Source: Aotearoamyces nothofagi (Eukaryota; Ascomycota; Leotiomycetes; Leotiales; Tympanidaceae). Taken from it: a DNA stretch of 64,000 nt. Both the position numbers and the translations under genes were made by a program. The notes under the pieces were generated by a model. It did no database searches. It saw only the letters and a list, made by a program, of their open reading frames with translations, and was not told the DNA's origin. The stretch is from assembly GCA_015345905.1 (NCBI GenBank), contig JADDTR010000012.1, forward strand, positions 318,578-382,577, given 5' to 3'. Position 1 is the stretch's first letter; every line of letters begins with the position of its first letter. Positions 23,681-35,356 of this stretch are shown piece by piece.

Positions 23681-25803
23681 ATGTCTGACCATTTCATGGG
23701 CCTCACCATGCTGGTGACCCTCAACTCTCCACCAGATGCTCAGCTTCGAGGTACAGTCTCCAGCGTAGTCGCCGGCCAATCGTTAACTCTTCGAGATGGT
23801 ATGTTACCTCCCTCTTTACGATAACTCATCTGCACCCTGAACCCCCTTCGTTCCCATAAATGAAATATAACTGACACTACGCTCTCGTAGTATTGTGCCT
23901 TGGAAATAGTAAGAGGATCACCGAGATTACGATAAATGCGAGCGATATTAGAGACTTGGTAGAGGCTTCCAATGAAAATTTGAACCCAGAACCCCTCCGG
24001 ATACCGGCAGCCATCCCTATGCCCTCAAGGGCAAGAACCTTCGAGGATCCTGCTATCGTCAGTATGAGCAGATGCCTCCCATCTGAAGCAGAACTTCCAG
24101 GTTACTACAAAGCAACATCGAGTCTAAGCGACTCGCGTAAACCATCAGCCGCCTCGATTCATATTCCCAAGGAGGATACTGTACCCGCCGCAATACTGGT
24201 TGATCCTATGGAAACACTAGATCTTTCTAATAGGGAACTTGATGCCATTGGAAATGGGAGCGATGCTGAACATCCTATCAATATTGCAAAAAGAAGTAGA
24301 AGAGCTCCTAGGCGAAATCGGCGCAAAGCAGCCAAACAAGCCTCAGATCTTGCACCAGTCGATGAGCCCCTACCGGCTGCGACGCCAGTCACTAACACTA
24401 ACCGTGCCAAAGGATGGCGCCAAACTCCTCTACTTGAGCCTGCTCCACCCTTTCAACCATTTGCCACGTTAAAGCAAGGCTCCCGTTCCCGACGTACCGA
24501 AAAGGATTATAACAATGGTTGGGCTACTGAGGATGCTACAGATGTGCAGGATATGGGAGACTTCGATTTTCAAAGTAACCTGTCGAAATTCGATAAGAGG
24601 AACATTTTCGAAGATTTCAGAGCTAAGGATATGACGGCCGATGGGGATCGTCTGGTTGGCCATAATCGCCTGCCAAAGTATAAACCAGGAACTTCATCCG
24701 GGAAAAACCTCCACCACACTGAGAATGTGCTTGATTCATTAGAGGAGAAAGAGCCATGGAACAGTGAAGCAGGAGATAGCGACGAGAAAGGTATCATTAG
24801 CCAAAAGGGGTCTGGTAGCGGGCGAAATTCAAGAAGAGCGGAGTCGAAACTAAGAAAGCCGATCCAAAGACAAGACAGTTCTACACGTTCTTTACAGCTT
24901 GCTCACGCCCAATCCGTAGCGAAAGCAACTAGTAATTCTTCGAAGTCTGCTTTCTATCTTGTCCCGGCAAATAGACGCTGCGAAGTTGCAAGCGCTCTGC
25001 AGATGTTGAATCTTGAAAACATTGCCAACAGCGAACTTGGTCTAACAGAAGACATGATGACTGAGAATGCAGCCAGAGGTATTGCAGAGGTTGCGCTCTC
25101 GGCGTTGAACACCGGAGGTCGCCGCTTGACACAGGATAATAACAATGTTCTTCCGTACGTGGTGGTCTATGCAGGAAACAATAAGAATGGGCAAAGAGCC
25201 GTGGCGGCTGGCCGACATTTGAGGAACCATGGTGTGAATATTGTCGTCTGTGTTCTTGGCTTGGAACGGGAGCCAGAACTCCTAGAGGGTCTACGCAAGC
25301 AGTTGAGGGTCTTTCGTAGCTTTGGCGGGAAGGTCTTTACTAAGGTTGAGCTCATGAATTATATAAAGACCTTGGAGGTGCCTGTACCCCTTATAATCGA
25401 CGGCCTTCTTGGATTAACGGTATCATTTGAAGAGCTCAGGACTGGGGATCAGGCAACAGCCTATGAACTGATCGAATGGGCAAATCGAAGCAAGGCGAAT
25501 GTGCTTGCCATTGATTTACCTACCGGTATTGATCCAAGCTCAGGCAAGGTTTCAATCATTGATGGCAATCCACTGTACATCATACCGAAGTTTGTCGTAG
25601 CTATGGGAGCGCCCAAGAAGGGCCTTTTGGAAGCTATGAGCTCGGGCGAAGGTGTCAAGGATGGTAGCTCATGGGAGCTATTCGTTGCAGATATTGGAAT
25701 CGCCAATCAAGTCTGGAAGAAAGCAGGTACAAGGATGAGGAGAGGAGTGGAGTTTGAGGGCACTTGGGTGGTTGGCATGAGGTTTCAAAAAGGCGTTGAT
25801 TAG
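23681..25803 (+). CDS. EDC3: Enhancer of mRNA decapping 3 (Edc3)
   Basis: Two exons (23681-23798, 23891-25803) give 676 residues. Edc3 is a P-body scaffold that binds Dcp2 and the helicase Dhh1 and stimulates decapping. The N-terminal LSm domain spans about residues 1-62 (MLVTLNSPPDAQLRG onward). After a disordered basic linker comes the FDF motif region (about 260-300, with NLSKFDKRNIFEDF), which docks Dhh1. The C-terminal YjeF-N Rossmann-like domain covers about 410-660 (VVVYAGNNKNGQRAV, AIDLPTGIDPSSG, VVAMGAPKKG). All three parts are in the usual order and the length is normal for Pezizomycotina. Its partner DCP2 is also in this window, about 29 kb away. Confidence 0.95.
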
Positions 25804-26423
25804 GCTTTGCTCATATGAAGGCGTTAAGGTGGATGGAAATGCATTATATGGTGTTTACTCTGGCTTTGACTCGAGCCCATCATCGTAAACTATATGGGAA
25901 CCCAAATGGAAATACTATTAGGGTTATATTAGAATAAGAGAATGCTTGCTTGCCGGTATAATCTGTACAGTACATTACAAAAATTAAGTTCAAAATTCAG
26001 ATTTGTATTTGGATTCCAAATGAGCATCTTTAACGAGAAAGGTTGGCGTAGATCAATTTTAATTTCCTTACTGGGATCCTTTATTCGCATGCAGCTTCAG
26101 TTAAATGGCAAATGAATTTAGAAGAGCCAACTTCCTCTACTAAACAAGCCTGACATACTTCTATGCCCCCCAGTGTGTTTTAGTATAGTAGGAGGCTAAG
26201 CAAAGATAATTCCTGCCTGGCTTCAGTGGTTCTAAGGACTGAAAGGTGCGATAGGTACTTTTGGGGAAACTACGTAGAAACACCTGCTTGGGTCTAGCCT
26301 GATACTCTACTTGAACGCTTGGTAGATTAGATAAGATCTTCGTTCGGCTTTCTCCTCCTGAAACCATCACTTTTTGTTGATCTCCTTCAAAACTCGGAAA
26401 GACTTCCTTTTACCAGCGCAGAG
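25804..26423. other. Intergenic between EDC3 and the U-box cyclophilin gene
   Basis: The 620 bases hold no supported gene. A minus-strand frame at 26161-26370 has no recognisable features. Confidence 0.5.
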
Positions 26424-28307
26424 ATGGGAAAAGGTGAGTCGCACTAAAATTCGCATGTGCTATAAATATAACTGACTATGTCTTTGCGTTATAGGAACCG
26501 ACAAACTTTACGTACGTCCTGTTTACAATCCCTCCCTAGCGCAAATGGGTTTCTCATTTAAGTTCATCCGCGCTTCACCATACTGACCTTCTTCGAGATC
26601 ACTCATTCAGAGTGGTCCTCTTCAGATGCATACTCAGCAAGCGCTGGCTCGAACGTCTCAGCAAAAGGCCCTAATGGCTCATCATTCAAACGACTACCAT
26701 TCAACTTCTGCGCCGCTAGTCTCCAACCCTTTGAGCACCCTGTTTGTACGGCCGATGGTACGATATTTGATGTCGAGGTGATTAGCCAGTGGCTCCAAAA
26801 GCACTCCACGAACCCAGTAACAGGCAAGCCGCTGAAAGAGAAAGATCTGATCAAACTCAACTTCTCGCGCAATGGTGATATCGATGCCAACGATGGCAGC
26901 AGAAGCTCAGGTAATGGGCAAGGCGAAATGGTTGATCCTGTTACATTCAAAGTTTTTACAGACAACACACACATTGTGGCCATAAGACATGGTAGTGAAG
27001 CGAATGTATTTGCCTGGGAAACAGTGGAACGACTAAATATCAAGGCTAAGATGTGGACGGACTTGGTAGATGATCGGGAATTTGGACGTGCAGATATAAT
27101 TACTCTGCAGGATCCACAGAATATCGAAAGTAGAGACTTGTCGAAGTTCAAGTTTTTGAAGGATGGCGAGTCTGTTCTTAACAAGGAACAAGAGGAAGAG
27201 AGAAAGAAAGGGAGCGTAAATATTGATGCTTTGGGGAGAGTAGGTGATAAAGTGTTGAGAGCGAAAGAAGCTGTTGAAAAGGCTCGGAGGGAACGGGAAG
27301 CTGGTGGAGATGTCAATAGGGCTAAGGCCTTGTCGAAGACAGGTAGCGGAAGCACGGCCAAACCGACCATGCATTCAGAGAAGAAGATGGCATACAATGC
27401 GGCGCAATATACTACCGGCAAGGCTGCAGCAAGTTTTACAAGTACCGGATTGACACCCGAAACAAGTGGAGAGCGTGCATTGCTAACTGACGAGGAGTAT
27501 ATGTTGAGACCAAAGAGGGTGAAGATCAAGGGCTATGCACGCATTGAAACCAACTTCGGCGCCTTGAATATCGAACTGCAGACAGAAACCGCACCGAGGG
27601 CTGTATGGAACTTCGTGCAACTGGCGAAGAAGGGATATTACAAGGGCGTGGCTTTCCACAGAAATATACGCAATTTCATGATTCAAGGCGGAGATCCAAC
27701 AGGCACTGGGAAAGGCGGAACCAGCATCTGGGGCAAGAATTTCAACGACGAGTTCGACGGGCCTTTAACTCATGATACGAGAGGCATAATGAGCATGGCA
27801 AATAAAGGCAAAAACACCAATTCCAGTCAATTCTTCATCATCTACCGACCTGCAAAGCATCTTGATCGGAAGCACACTATCTTTGCGCGCGTCGTTGGCG
27901 GGCTCGATGTACTGTCAAAGTTAGAAAATATCCCAGTCGATGGTTCTGATCGACCAATCGATGACATCATCATGGAAGATGTTGTTGTTTTCGTTGATCC
28001 ATTTGAGGAGTTTCAGAAGCAAAAGCGGGAAAAGGATGAGACGGAAAAGGAAAAGGCCGAGATCATGAGACAAGGAGGAACTGAGGATGACAAGACAACC
28101 TGGACAGGTAAGAGAGTGAGGGGAGACGGTTCAGTCGTACAGACTGAGCAAGCCGGGAGTGTTGGAAAATATCTGAAAGCTGCCACGGTTGGTAGCGGGG
28201 TAGCTAGAGACAGTGATAATGTGGGTGGATGGCAGGATGAGGCTATAGAAGAGCCTGTTAAGAAAAAGGTCAAGTCAGGCAGCTTTGGTAATTTTGATGC
28301 TTGGTAA
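26424..28307 (+). CDS. cyp8: U-box peptidyl-prolyl isomerase (Cyp8/PPIL2 type)
   Basis: Three exons (26424-26433, 26495-26511, 26598-28307) give 578 residues. The first two exons are only 10 and 17 bases and encode MGKGTDKLY; the third resumes with ITHSEWSSSDAY, which matches the start of PPIL2-type proteins. The U-box-type domain lies at about residues 40-130 (FCAASLQPFEHPVCT, then VISQWLQKH) and the cyclophilin domain at about 320-478 (FHRNIRNFMIQGGDPTG, NTNSSQFFI). The catalytic Arg of FHR is present. The cyclosporin-contact Trp is replaced by His (KHLDRKH), as in this subfamily. Human PPIL2 is a spliceosome-associated nuclear protein with U-box ubiquitin-ligase activity; those roles are inherited by inference. 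A Lys/Glu-rich C-terminal tail follows. Confidence 0.93.
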
Positions 28308-28896
28308 AGCATAGCGCATGGCGCATGGAGTTCGAAGTCAAAGATAGTCATCCACGGGAATTATAATGTCGTGTACCATAGAACTACTAATGACCTGCGA
28401 GCGATAAATCGATATAGTGGCATGGCAAACCCAGTCGAGTATCGCGACACCTCGATACTTCTCAAATCTATAAATCGTTATGGCCCAATAGGAAAGAGGC
28501 AGTATATGAATATTCCTCGAACTTAATTAATAGTATGAAAACCTCCTTTCTGCAAGTTTAGAGATTCGTGACTGGTGCGACTAATTTCCAAAGAAGAAAA
28601 GAAATGCGGTGGAAGGTAATAATAGCAGCCTCGCCGGCTGAAATATGCGTTCGCGATAACGAAACCGCCGCACGTAAACTAATGCGGAAGAGCCTTCTTC
28701 AATCTCATACAAAGCTAGTTTTGCTGAGACACGACAGCACAACTAACGTATAGAGTCACGTTTCGGTTTGGGCAGTGATGCCCGTTGGTGCTGTGTTTGG
28801 AATCCATCAAATCCAGCTGCTCCGCTCCCCCAGTCTTGTTTCTAACAGCAGCCGATACAAAGCGCAGGAGCTCGGTCATCCGCGACTTAGCTCGAG
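28308..28896. other. Intergenic upstream of the Zn2Cys6 regulator
   Basis: The 589 bases hold the cyclophilin 3' region and the regulator's upstream region. Short frames present here have no features. No clear binding-site repeats were seen. Confidence 0.5.
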
Positions 28897-31800
28897 ATGT
28901 CTGCAACAACCTCACAATACCCACTGCAGCCTCCCGGAAGTTCCAATGGGTCAGTTACCGACCAGACGGGCACTCCACAACATAAGAGGGTGTATCAAGC
29001 CTGTATACCCTGCCGCCGACGCAAAGTAAAGTGTGATCTCGGGAGTGTTGACAATCCAGGCGACCCACCTTGTGTTCGATGTCGACGCGAGAGCAAAGAA
29101 TGCTATTTCTCTGCCACGAGAAGGAAGCGGAAGCTACCAGATGGAGGAGAAGGCTCAGCAGATGGATATGAGTTTGACGATGACTACGTTGCTCGAAATG
29201 GGAGAAAGAGACTTCTCAGCGAGACTGGCTCTGACCGGCCAACTTTTCTACAGCAGCCATCCGCAGGAGTATTGCCCGCGCCTCCAGCGCCGTCCATGTT
29301 GTCGTACATTGATCCTGCCCCACCCTTAACACCTGTAATTATATCCCGGGCTGTAACCGTTGTCAATTACTGAAGAGTTCTTAGGGCGGACATATTGGAA
29401 GAGCACAACCTTTACGGAGACCCCACCCGTCCTCAGAATTGTCGCAGCAAGACGATAGAAGCGTAGACGATTCAGACATCCGATTCGAGAACCCGGAAGC
29501 TCAAAATGTTATGCGCCAACAAGTTTACGGACCCCACGATGCCCTGGACTTGCTCTACAAGGCCGCGACTGATAGGTACGTCTAGTTAAGCCGCTGCAAC
29601 CCGTTGAACTGATAGCATTGCATTTCCTAACATGGCTCATAGTCCTGGACATAAGCGGGCGAGAAGCAGCAGTATACAACTACAGGATACGGTCAATGGC
29701 AATGCTAGCCCTCATATGCAACGTCGAGTACCTTCGCGGACAAACGACAGTCAATCCTTCCAACCAAAACGGATGGGACCCCCCGAAGTGCGCCGAGATA
29801 TCAGGATTGATCCAGCACTATCTACAGAGGGTGCTGATAGCACCGAGCATATAAATCGGATAAATGACGCAGGATATAAAGACGCTTGCAGCGCTTGGTC
29901 GCGGTTTCGTTTCGTACGTGCTGGCTGGTTTACTGCCGCTGAAGCTATTGACTATATTGATTAGTATGCATATCCTAAATCATACTGTGCTTTGCTAATA
30001 CGTTTAGCTACTATGCATATCTCTCTCCATTGACACCCATCTCACCACCAACTTTCAGGAACCCTGGGACACACCGAACCCTGCTGAGTGAAGAACCAAT
30101 TCTTACCGTCACTCTTCTGACAATATCTAGCCGTTATCGTCGGAGACCAGGTCCAGGCGGTCACTGTAGATCAAATGCAATCCATGAACAGCTATGGACA
30201 TATCTTCGCGGTATGATAGAACGCTGCTTTTGGGGTCAAGAAGCCTTCGGAGGTGGATTTTGTGGATCAGGTACCATGGAGGGAGAACAAAGTTCCAGTA
30301 CAGCCCCATGGCGAGGACTACGCAAAGGCAGTTTGAGGACTTTGGGAACAGTAGAAAGTCTGATGATTTTGACGGAGTGGCATCCGCGTGCTTTACATTT
30401 TCCTCCTGCTGATGCCACCGACGAGCTAATGCTTCCGCCCTATGAGGGATTAGATAATGCCAGTACTGATGAAGATGGCAGTAATAAGCAATCAAGTGGC
30501 GGCATCGGCGGTAAGCGAATTGATAGTTGGCTTGAGCCAGCTTGGAGAAGCGATCGAATGTGTTGGATGCTACTCAGTACTGCCATGGGCTTGTCCTATG
30601 AGCTAGGCGTGTTTGACCATATCGAGGAGTTGCAGGCGGCTGGTGGTGATATAACCCGACCCGAATATGAAGATGAAGCATATCGGCTACGTGCCTCCAG
30701 GATAAAGAAGCTTTTACTTATCTATGTTACACAATTGGCTGGCCGTCTTGGCTGGACAAACATGGTTCCAGAACACTTACGATCGTCTTTCGAAGGGCTC
30801 GAACCACGTAGGAGAACTACGTCGATAGATGGCAACACTCCCGGCACTAGTACAACTATGTCTAATGCTTTCAATTACATCCCTGACCTAGAGCTGGATG
30901 ACCAGATCATCCACTGCTGGGCCGGTATAACAAACGCAATGCGCTCTGGCAACGATCGACTTTTTCGTTCTCGGAAGCATACGACAGACATCATTCAGAC
31001 AGGAAAATATATTGAGCTACTAAAGGATTTCCAACCCATGCTGAATAATTGGAAGCAGACGTTTGAAGGATATCGTCTTCCTCCGTATATGAAGCACATA
31101 TTAACGATAGAATTTGAGTACGTTCGTATATACGTCAACTCATTATCATTACAGGCAGTTGTTGAACGATCTACCAATAACGCAGTTTACCCGGGTACCA
31201 CCCAAAGTGGAACCGTTCCAGGAAATACTACGGCAATGTCGCCAGAAACACAGAACTACTATGGAAAGCTTCCACTGGCTCGACTGGGTGGTTTTGGTGC
31301 CGCTGATCAGGAATATGTCAAGGAAGTCGTGGACGGGAGTCGTAACTTGCTTCGAACAGTAGTTGAAGGTCTCTTGCCAGGCGGTTACTTGAAGCACGCC
31401 CCTGTCAGGACCTACTTTAGAATCATCAGTGGAGCAATGTTCCTACTGAAGACCTTTGCGTTGGGCGCATCGAAACATGATGTCGAAGTTAGTATTGGCT
31501 TGATGGACAAGGCTGTTAGTGCCCTCCGTTACTGCGTCGTTGACGACGTCCACCTTGGTATCCGTTTTGCAGACCTCCTCGAGACCTTGACATCTCGCCT
31601 GCGTAATCGTTTCATGCATGCTCCGGCTCCCGGACCAAAAAATACTGGTGGTCCCAGGCAGAGTCCTCGGCCTCGCCAGGAACCGGCTCCTGAGCAACAG
31701 AGTAGAGTAGATCCGAGGGGCCCTCGGCAAGCTTGGGACTCCAACACGGGCTTTCAGGAGCCAAGTAACCAAGGTAGGCGTTATGGATTTCTCGTATTAC

Positions 31801-32141
31801 AGCACAGCATGCTAATGATATGCCCAGTAGACCATAATTCTGGTGTCTCGGCTACACCCTTCGATCTTGGACATGGCGCTTTCTATGCGAATACGCCTTA
31901 TCAGAGCGGCACGACCGGTATGTATGATATCCCAGACCAAGAATTTACAGGTCCAGGAGACTGGGCCGGCGCTGCGGATCTCTGGTATCTTCCAGCGGGA
32001 GCTGCTTTCTTCCAGAACCCGGATCAGCCTATCACTCAGACTGCCGAGGGGGTAAATGTAGGGGGTATTGACTTGCTTGATTACATGACTATGGATAATT
32101 ATCCTCCGTTAGATGGAAGCGGATATGGATCTGGGTTTTGA
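28897..32141 (+). CDS. Zn(II)2Cys6 transcription factor, TamA/Dal81-like candidate
   Basis: Five exons (28897-29334, 29385-29575, 29643-29963, 30008-31773, 31831-32141) give 1008 residues. The zinc cluster is near the N terminus with Cys at 36, 39, 46, 59, 62 and 69 (spacing 2-6-12-2-6), followed by a basic RRKRK stretch. The middle homology region of fungal regulators starts around residue 310 ([17 protein letters not shown], then [16 protein letters not shown]) and includes a long helical core. The zinc-cluster context ([14 protein letters not shown]) and the core remind me of the nitrogen-assimilation co-activator TamA of Aspergillus and yeast Dal81; that subfamily call is tentative. The last intron (57 bases, with a CTAAT branch site) is a stop-free multiple of three, so the exact C-terminal sequence depends on it being spliced. 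Confidence 0.88.
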
Positions 32142-33015
32142 AGGAAAGAGACATGGAACGGAATGCGTTGTAGATACCCGTGGCAGCAATGATACCTATT
32201 ATAATGCATGGCTTTTATGAAATTATGCAACTGTGATGTCTCGCCTGTAGACGTCACCAGCTCAGCAAGCTCCAAGTCATGAATACAGACTACTTAGATG
32301 CACAGCATGCCAGGAGTCTTGGGATAAGCGACCTGGTTGCCCGTACATTCGTCGTCGAACTCGGCGATATACCCCGTAGACCCCGCATAAGCAGCCGAGC
32401 ATTCTGATTGGCCACGCTGCATCTCCATCCCTGCCCCCGCCAGCCAATCCCAGACGCCTCCCCGCACGCCGCAGCACGTCTGTACCACCACACACGACGG
32501 TGGCGACGATAAGATAACAGCCAGGTTCGGCTTCCCCCCAGAAGCAACGCACCAATCCAGCGGGGGCGGCTGACAACGGGCCGCGATCACGAGAAAGACG
32601 GGGTCACGGGGAGATGCGTGCCATCATACGACTGAGGCGGTGCGGCGGGAAGGGCCGGCGGGAAGGGGATATAGAGCATATACCGAATCTCCATGTCCAG
32701 CTTCTCGACCATTCCTGCTACATCGACTCTCTTTCGCCGTCGCACCGCGAACTCCGTCGTCTTTGTCGCGCCTGCTTTGTCCTGCACCCCGTGCCGCCCC
32801 TCGTCTGCGCGCTAGAGGAAGCTGATCCTCCAATCTCAAAGTCTGTTGCGCGAGAGCCGCGCTCTGCTCTGCTCTGCCCTGCTCCCGTCTAGGTCTCCAG
32901 AGGCCCACGATTAGTAGGAGGAAAGGGGAAAGGAAAGAGGAAGGAGGGAAGAGAACGAGAAGAGAAGAAGAGGAGAAAGCAAGAAAGAGAGAAAGGAGGA
33001 AAGAAAGGAAGGAAG
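32142..33015. other. Intergenic, GC-rich, ending in a polypurine leader
   Basis: The 874 bases turn GC-rich from about 32280. Overlapping frames on both strands (32277-32908) are by-products of that composition. The final 100 bases before the dehydrogenase start are almost pure A/G on the plus strand. Confidence 0.5.
32916..33015 (+). repeat. Polypurine tract directly before the dehydrogenase ATG
   Basis: From 32916 to the start codon at 33016 the plus strand is A/G with only two C interruptions (GGAAAGGAAAGAGGAAGGAG-like). Such a tract can form triplex DNA or act as an unstructured leader. A second tract of similar length sits in intron 2 of the same gene. Confidence 0.8.
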
Positions 33016-34476
33016 ATGATCGACCTCGCAGGATACGGCCGAGTGGCCATCGTGACGGGCTGCTCGAGCGGCATCGGGCTGGCCACGACGCTGCAGTTCC
33101 TGGCGCACCAGTACCAGGTCCTCGGCGTCGACATTACGGACTTCGACTACAAGATCCTGGACCGGGTCGCCGGAGGCCTGTACCAGGGCAAGTTCCATTT
33201 CCACAGGGGCGACCTGACGAAGGATGGCGAGTGCGACGAAGCTGTCAGGATCTCCATCGCCGAGTTCGGGTGAGTCTTGCGCGGGGATCTCTTTCTTTTT
33301 ATTTCGTCATCACGTGAGATCCGCCAGTCTTGGTGTTGGGTGAGGGGAGGGGGAAGAAGAAGGGTGAGCGGAGTTGGATCATTTTTCTCCGCTTCTTTTC
33401 TTTACCCCGATTATTCGGGAGGGGGAAGTATGGCAATTAATGTCAAGCCCCCGACGATTTCCGTCCCGTCATCTCTTAAGACAGCCCGAGTGATTTTTCT
33501 AGCCTCCGCCAATATATCACTCCCATCTCTCCCCCCTGCTTGACCCCCCCCCTTTTTTTCTTTTCATCGCCGCCCCCAAATAATGACTAGAGAGGCAGCG
33601 AACGCATCGACGTCCTCGCCAACGTCGCGGGCATCATGGACGGCTTTGCCGCCGCCGATACCTTTACGGATGCCGAATACGACCGCGTGATTGCCGTCAA
33701 CCTGACCGTCCCGACGCGGCTCATGCGGGCCGTACTGCCGTTCATGAAGGCCCGCAAGAGCGGGTCCATCATCAACGTGTGCGGTAGGGCGAGCCTGAGC
33801 GGTGCTGCGTCCGGCTTGTCGTATACGGCTAGCAAGCATGCTCTGGTGAGTTTCTTCTTCTTTGGCTAGGTCGTTTGGGAATTGGGAGGGATGGAGAGGG
33901 CAGACAGGAGATGAAAGAAGGGAAGAAAGAAAGAGAGAGAGAGAGAGAGAAAGACAGAAAGAAGGAAAGAAGGGGAGAAGGAAAGAGAGAAAGAAGGGAA
34001 GAAGAAAAGAAACCTGGACTGATTGTGTCTTTATAGCTCGGCGTAACGAAACACACAGCCTGGAGATTTAAAAAGGAGGGCATAAGATGCAACGCCGTAT
34101 CTCCCGGAGGCACGACCCCCAACCCCCCTCACCATCCCATCCCATCCATACCCACTAACACCGCCAACACAGGCGTGCACACCTCCATCTCCAACTCCAT
34201 CCACCAAGAGAACTTTGATCCCGTCGCCTACGAGACCCTCGAGTAAGTCCACCCTCCCCTTCCCACCCTCCCCACCCCTCCCCACCCCAGCCCGCAGTGC
34301 TGACCCCCCCGCGCCGCCCCAACAGAGCCGTCATCGCGCTGCACGTGCCGCCGCAGACGGCCCCCGACGTCGAGGGCAGCGATGTCGCCAACGCCATCCT
34401 GTTCCTGGCGTCCGACGAGGCGAGGATGATTAATGGCGTCGTGCTGCCGGTCGATAAGGCGTGGGGCGCTATATGA
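33016..34476 (+). CDS. Short-chain dehydrogenase/reductase with altered catalytic serine
   Basis: Five exons (33016-33269, 33599-33845, 34037-34109, 34173-34242, 34326-34476) give 264 residues, normal for a classical SDR. The cofactor motif TGCSSGIG is at 14-21, the NVAG motif follows in exon 2 and the catalytic YTASK is at 160-164. The position that normally holds the catalytic serine, 13 residues before the Tyr, is Gly147 (NVCGRAS), so activity may be lost or altered. The intron at 34110-34172 starts with GC rather than GT and has a CTAAC branch site. It is also a stop-free multiple of three; splicing it gives [12 protein letters not shown], as expected for the family. The codon third positions are much more GC-rich than in neighbouring genes and the introns are low-complexity. 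Substrate unknown. Confidence 0.82.
33913..34012 (+). repeat. Polypurine tract with (GA)n inside SDR intron 2
   Basis: About 100 bases of intron 2 are A/G on the plus strand with a single C, including a perfect (GA) run near 33930-33949. The tract occupies over half of the 191-base intron. Confidence 0.8.
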
Positions 34477-34975
34477 TTTTGTGCGCGCGCGCGTGTGTGT
34501 GTATCCATGTGTGGGAATGGAAATGGGGGCGGGGGCAGTGGCACAGGCAGAGGCAGAGGCAGAGGCAGAGGCCATACCTTTCTTCCTATCTTTCTTTTTT
34601 TCTTCCTTCCTTCCTCTCTCTCTCTCTCTTTCGTATCGCACCATTATCAGTATTCGAGGCAACATCTTCCTCTCCTCTCCTCTCCGCCCCTCTTCCTCCC
34701 CCATCTCTCCCCCATCTCCATCTCTCATACCAGCATATCGGCATATCGGCATCCACCACCCAGCACATCATCACTCCTACTCCTACTCCTATCCCTACTC
34801 CTACCCCTACTCCAGCCCCGCTCTAGCCCCGCCCCGACTTCCAGACCCGACCCCCGTTTCAGCGTCTCGTGCTTGTCTTCATGTCTTCATCAACTTACTA
34901 CTTTTATATACACATCTAGCGACACCCGGCGACATGTTACCGGAAAGAGAAGATATGACCCCCGCACCCACATTT

Positions 34976-35009
<34 letters not shown>

Positions 35010-35356
35010 ATCCTCTGTAGCCGTCTATACGAATGCCTAGCCTATCTATATACAGACACCGAAGAGGGTTTATAAAGATTGGGCCGCGCTTGAGGACACT
35101 AGATATCTCGGTACTTGATGCGTGAGAGCGAGTAGCTTTTTTTTATTTCATAAAGCTGAGAAACTCGAGGTATTATAACTAAGATATGGAGAACATAAAT
35201 GTGGTCTATACTGGCTGTACTGTACATGAGATCGTCATCTCGATAGAACAAAGAAAACCCGACAAACTCCATCGCTGTGTGGATGCTTCTATATTTCTTC
35301 ATCATTCCCGCTGTTCGAAACGGCAGAGATGCTGCCTCATCCATCTGAGAATCTCT
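34477..35356. other. Intergenic between convergent genes, microsatellite-rich
   Basis: The 880 bases between the SDR gene and the DUF7702 gene are dominated by simple repeats to about 35010 and then become AT-rich. Open frames here (34433-35040) arise from the repeats and are not supported as proteins. Confidence 0.6.
34481..35009. repeat. Cluster of microsatellites
   Basis: Within 530 bases are a (GC)n(GT)n run (34481-34502), a six-base AGGCAG array of about five units (34545-34572), C/T-rich runs (34590-34700), a CTACTC-type array (34772-34812) and a (CT)13 run (34983-35009). This density is far above the rest of the window. Confidence 0.85.

Noticed and set aside
26603-27529. Minus-strand open frame of about 308 codons
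   Set aside because: It lies wholly antisense to the U-box cyclophilin coding region, has no domain, and is explained by codon bias of the sense gene.
34433-35040. Several 60-195 codon frames after the SDR gene
   Set aside because: They are translations of microsatellites in successive frames.
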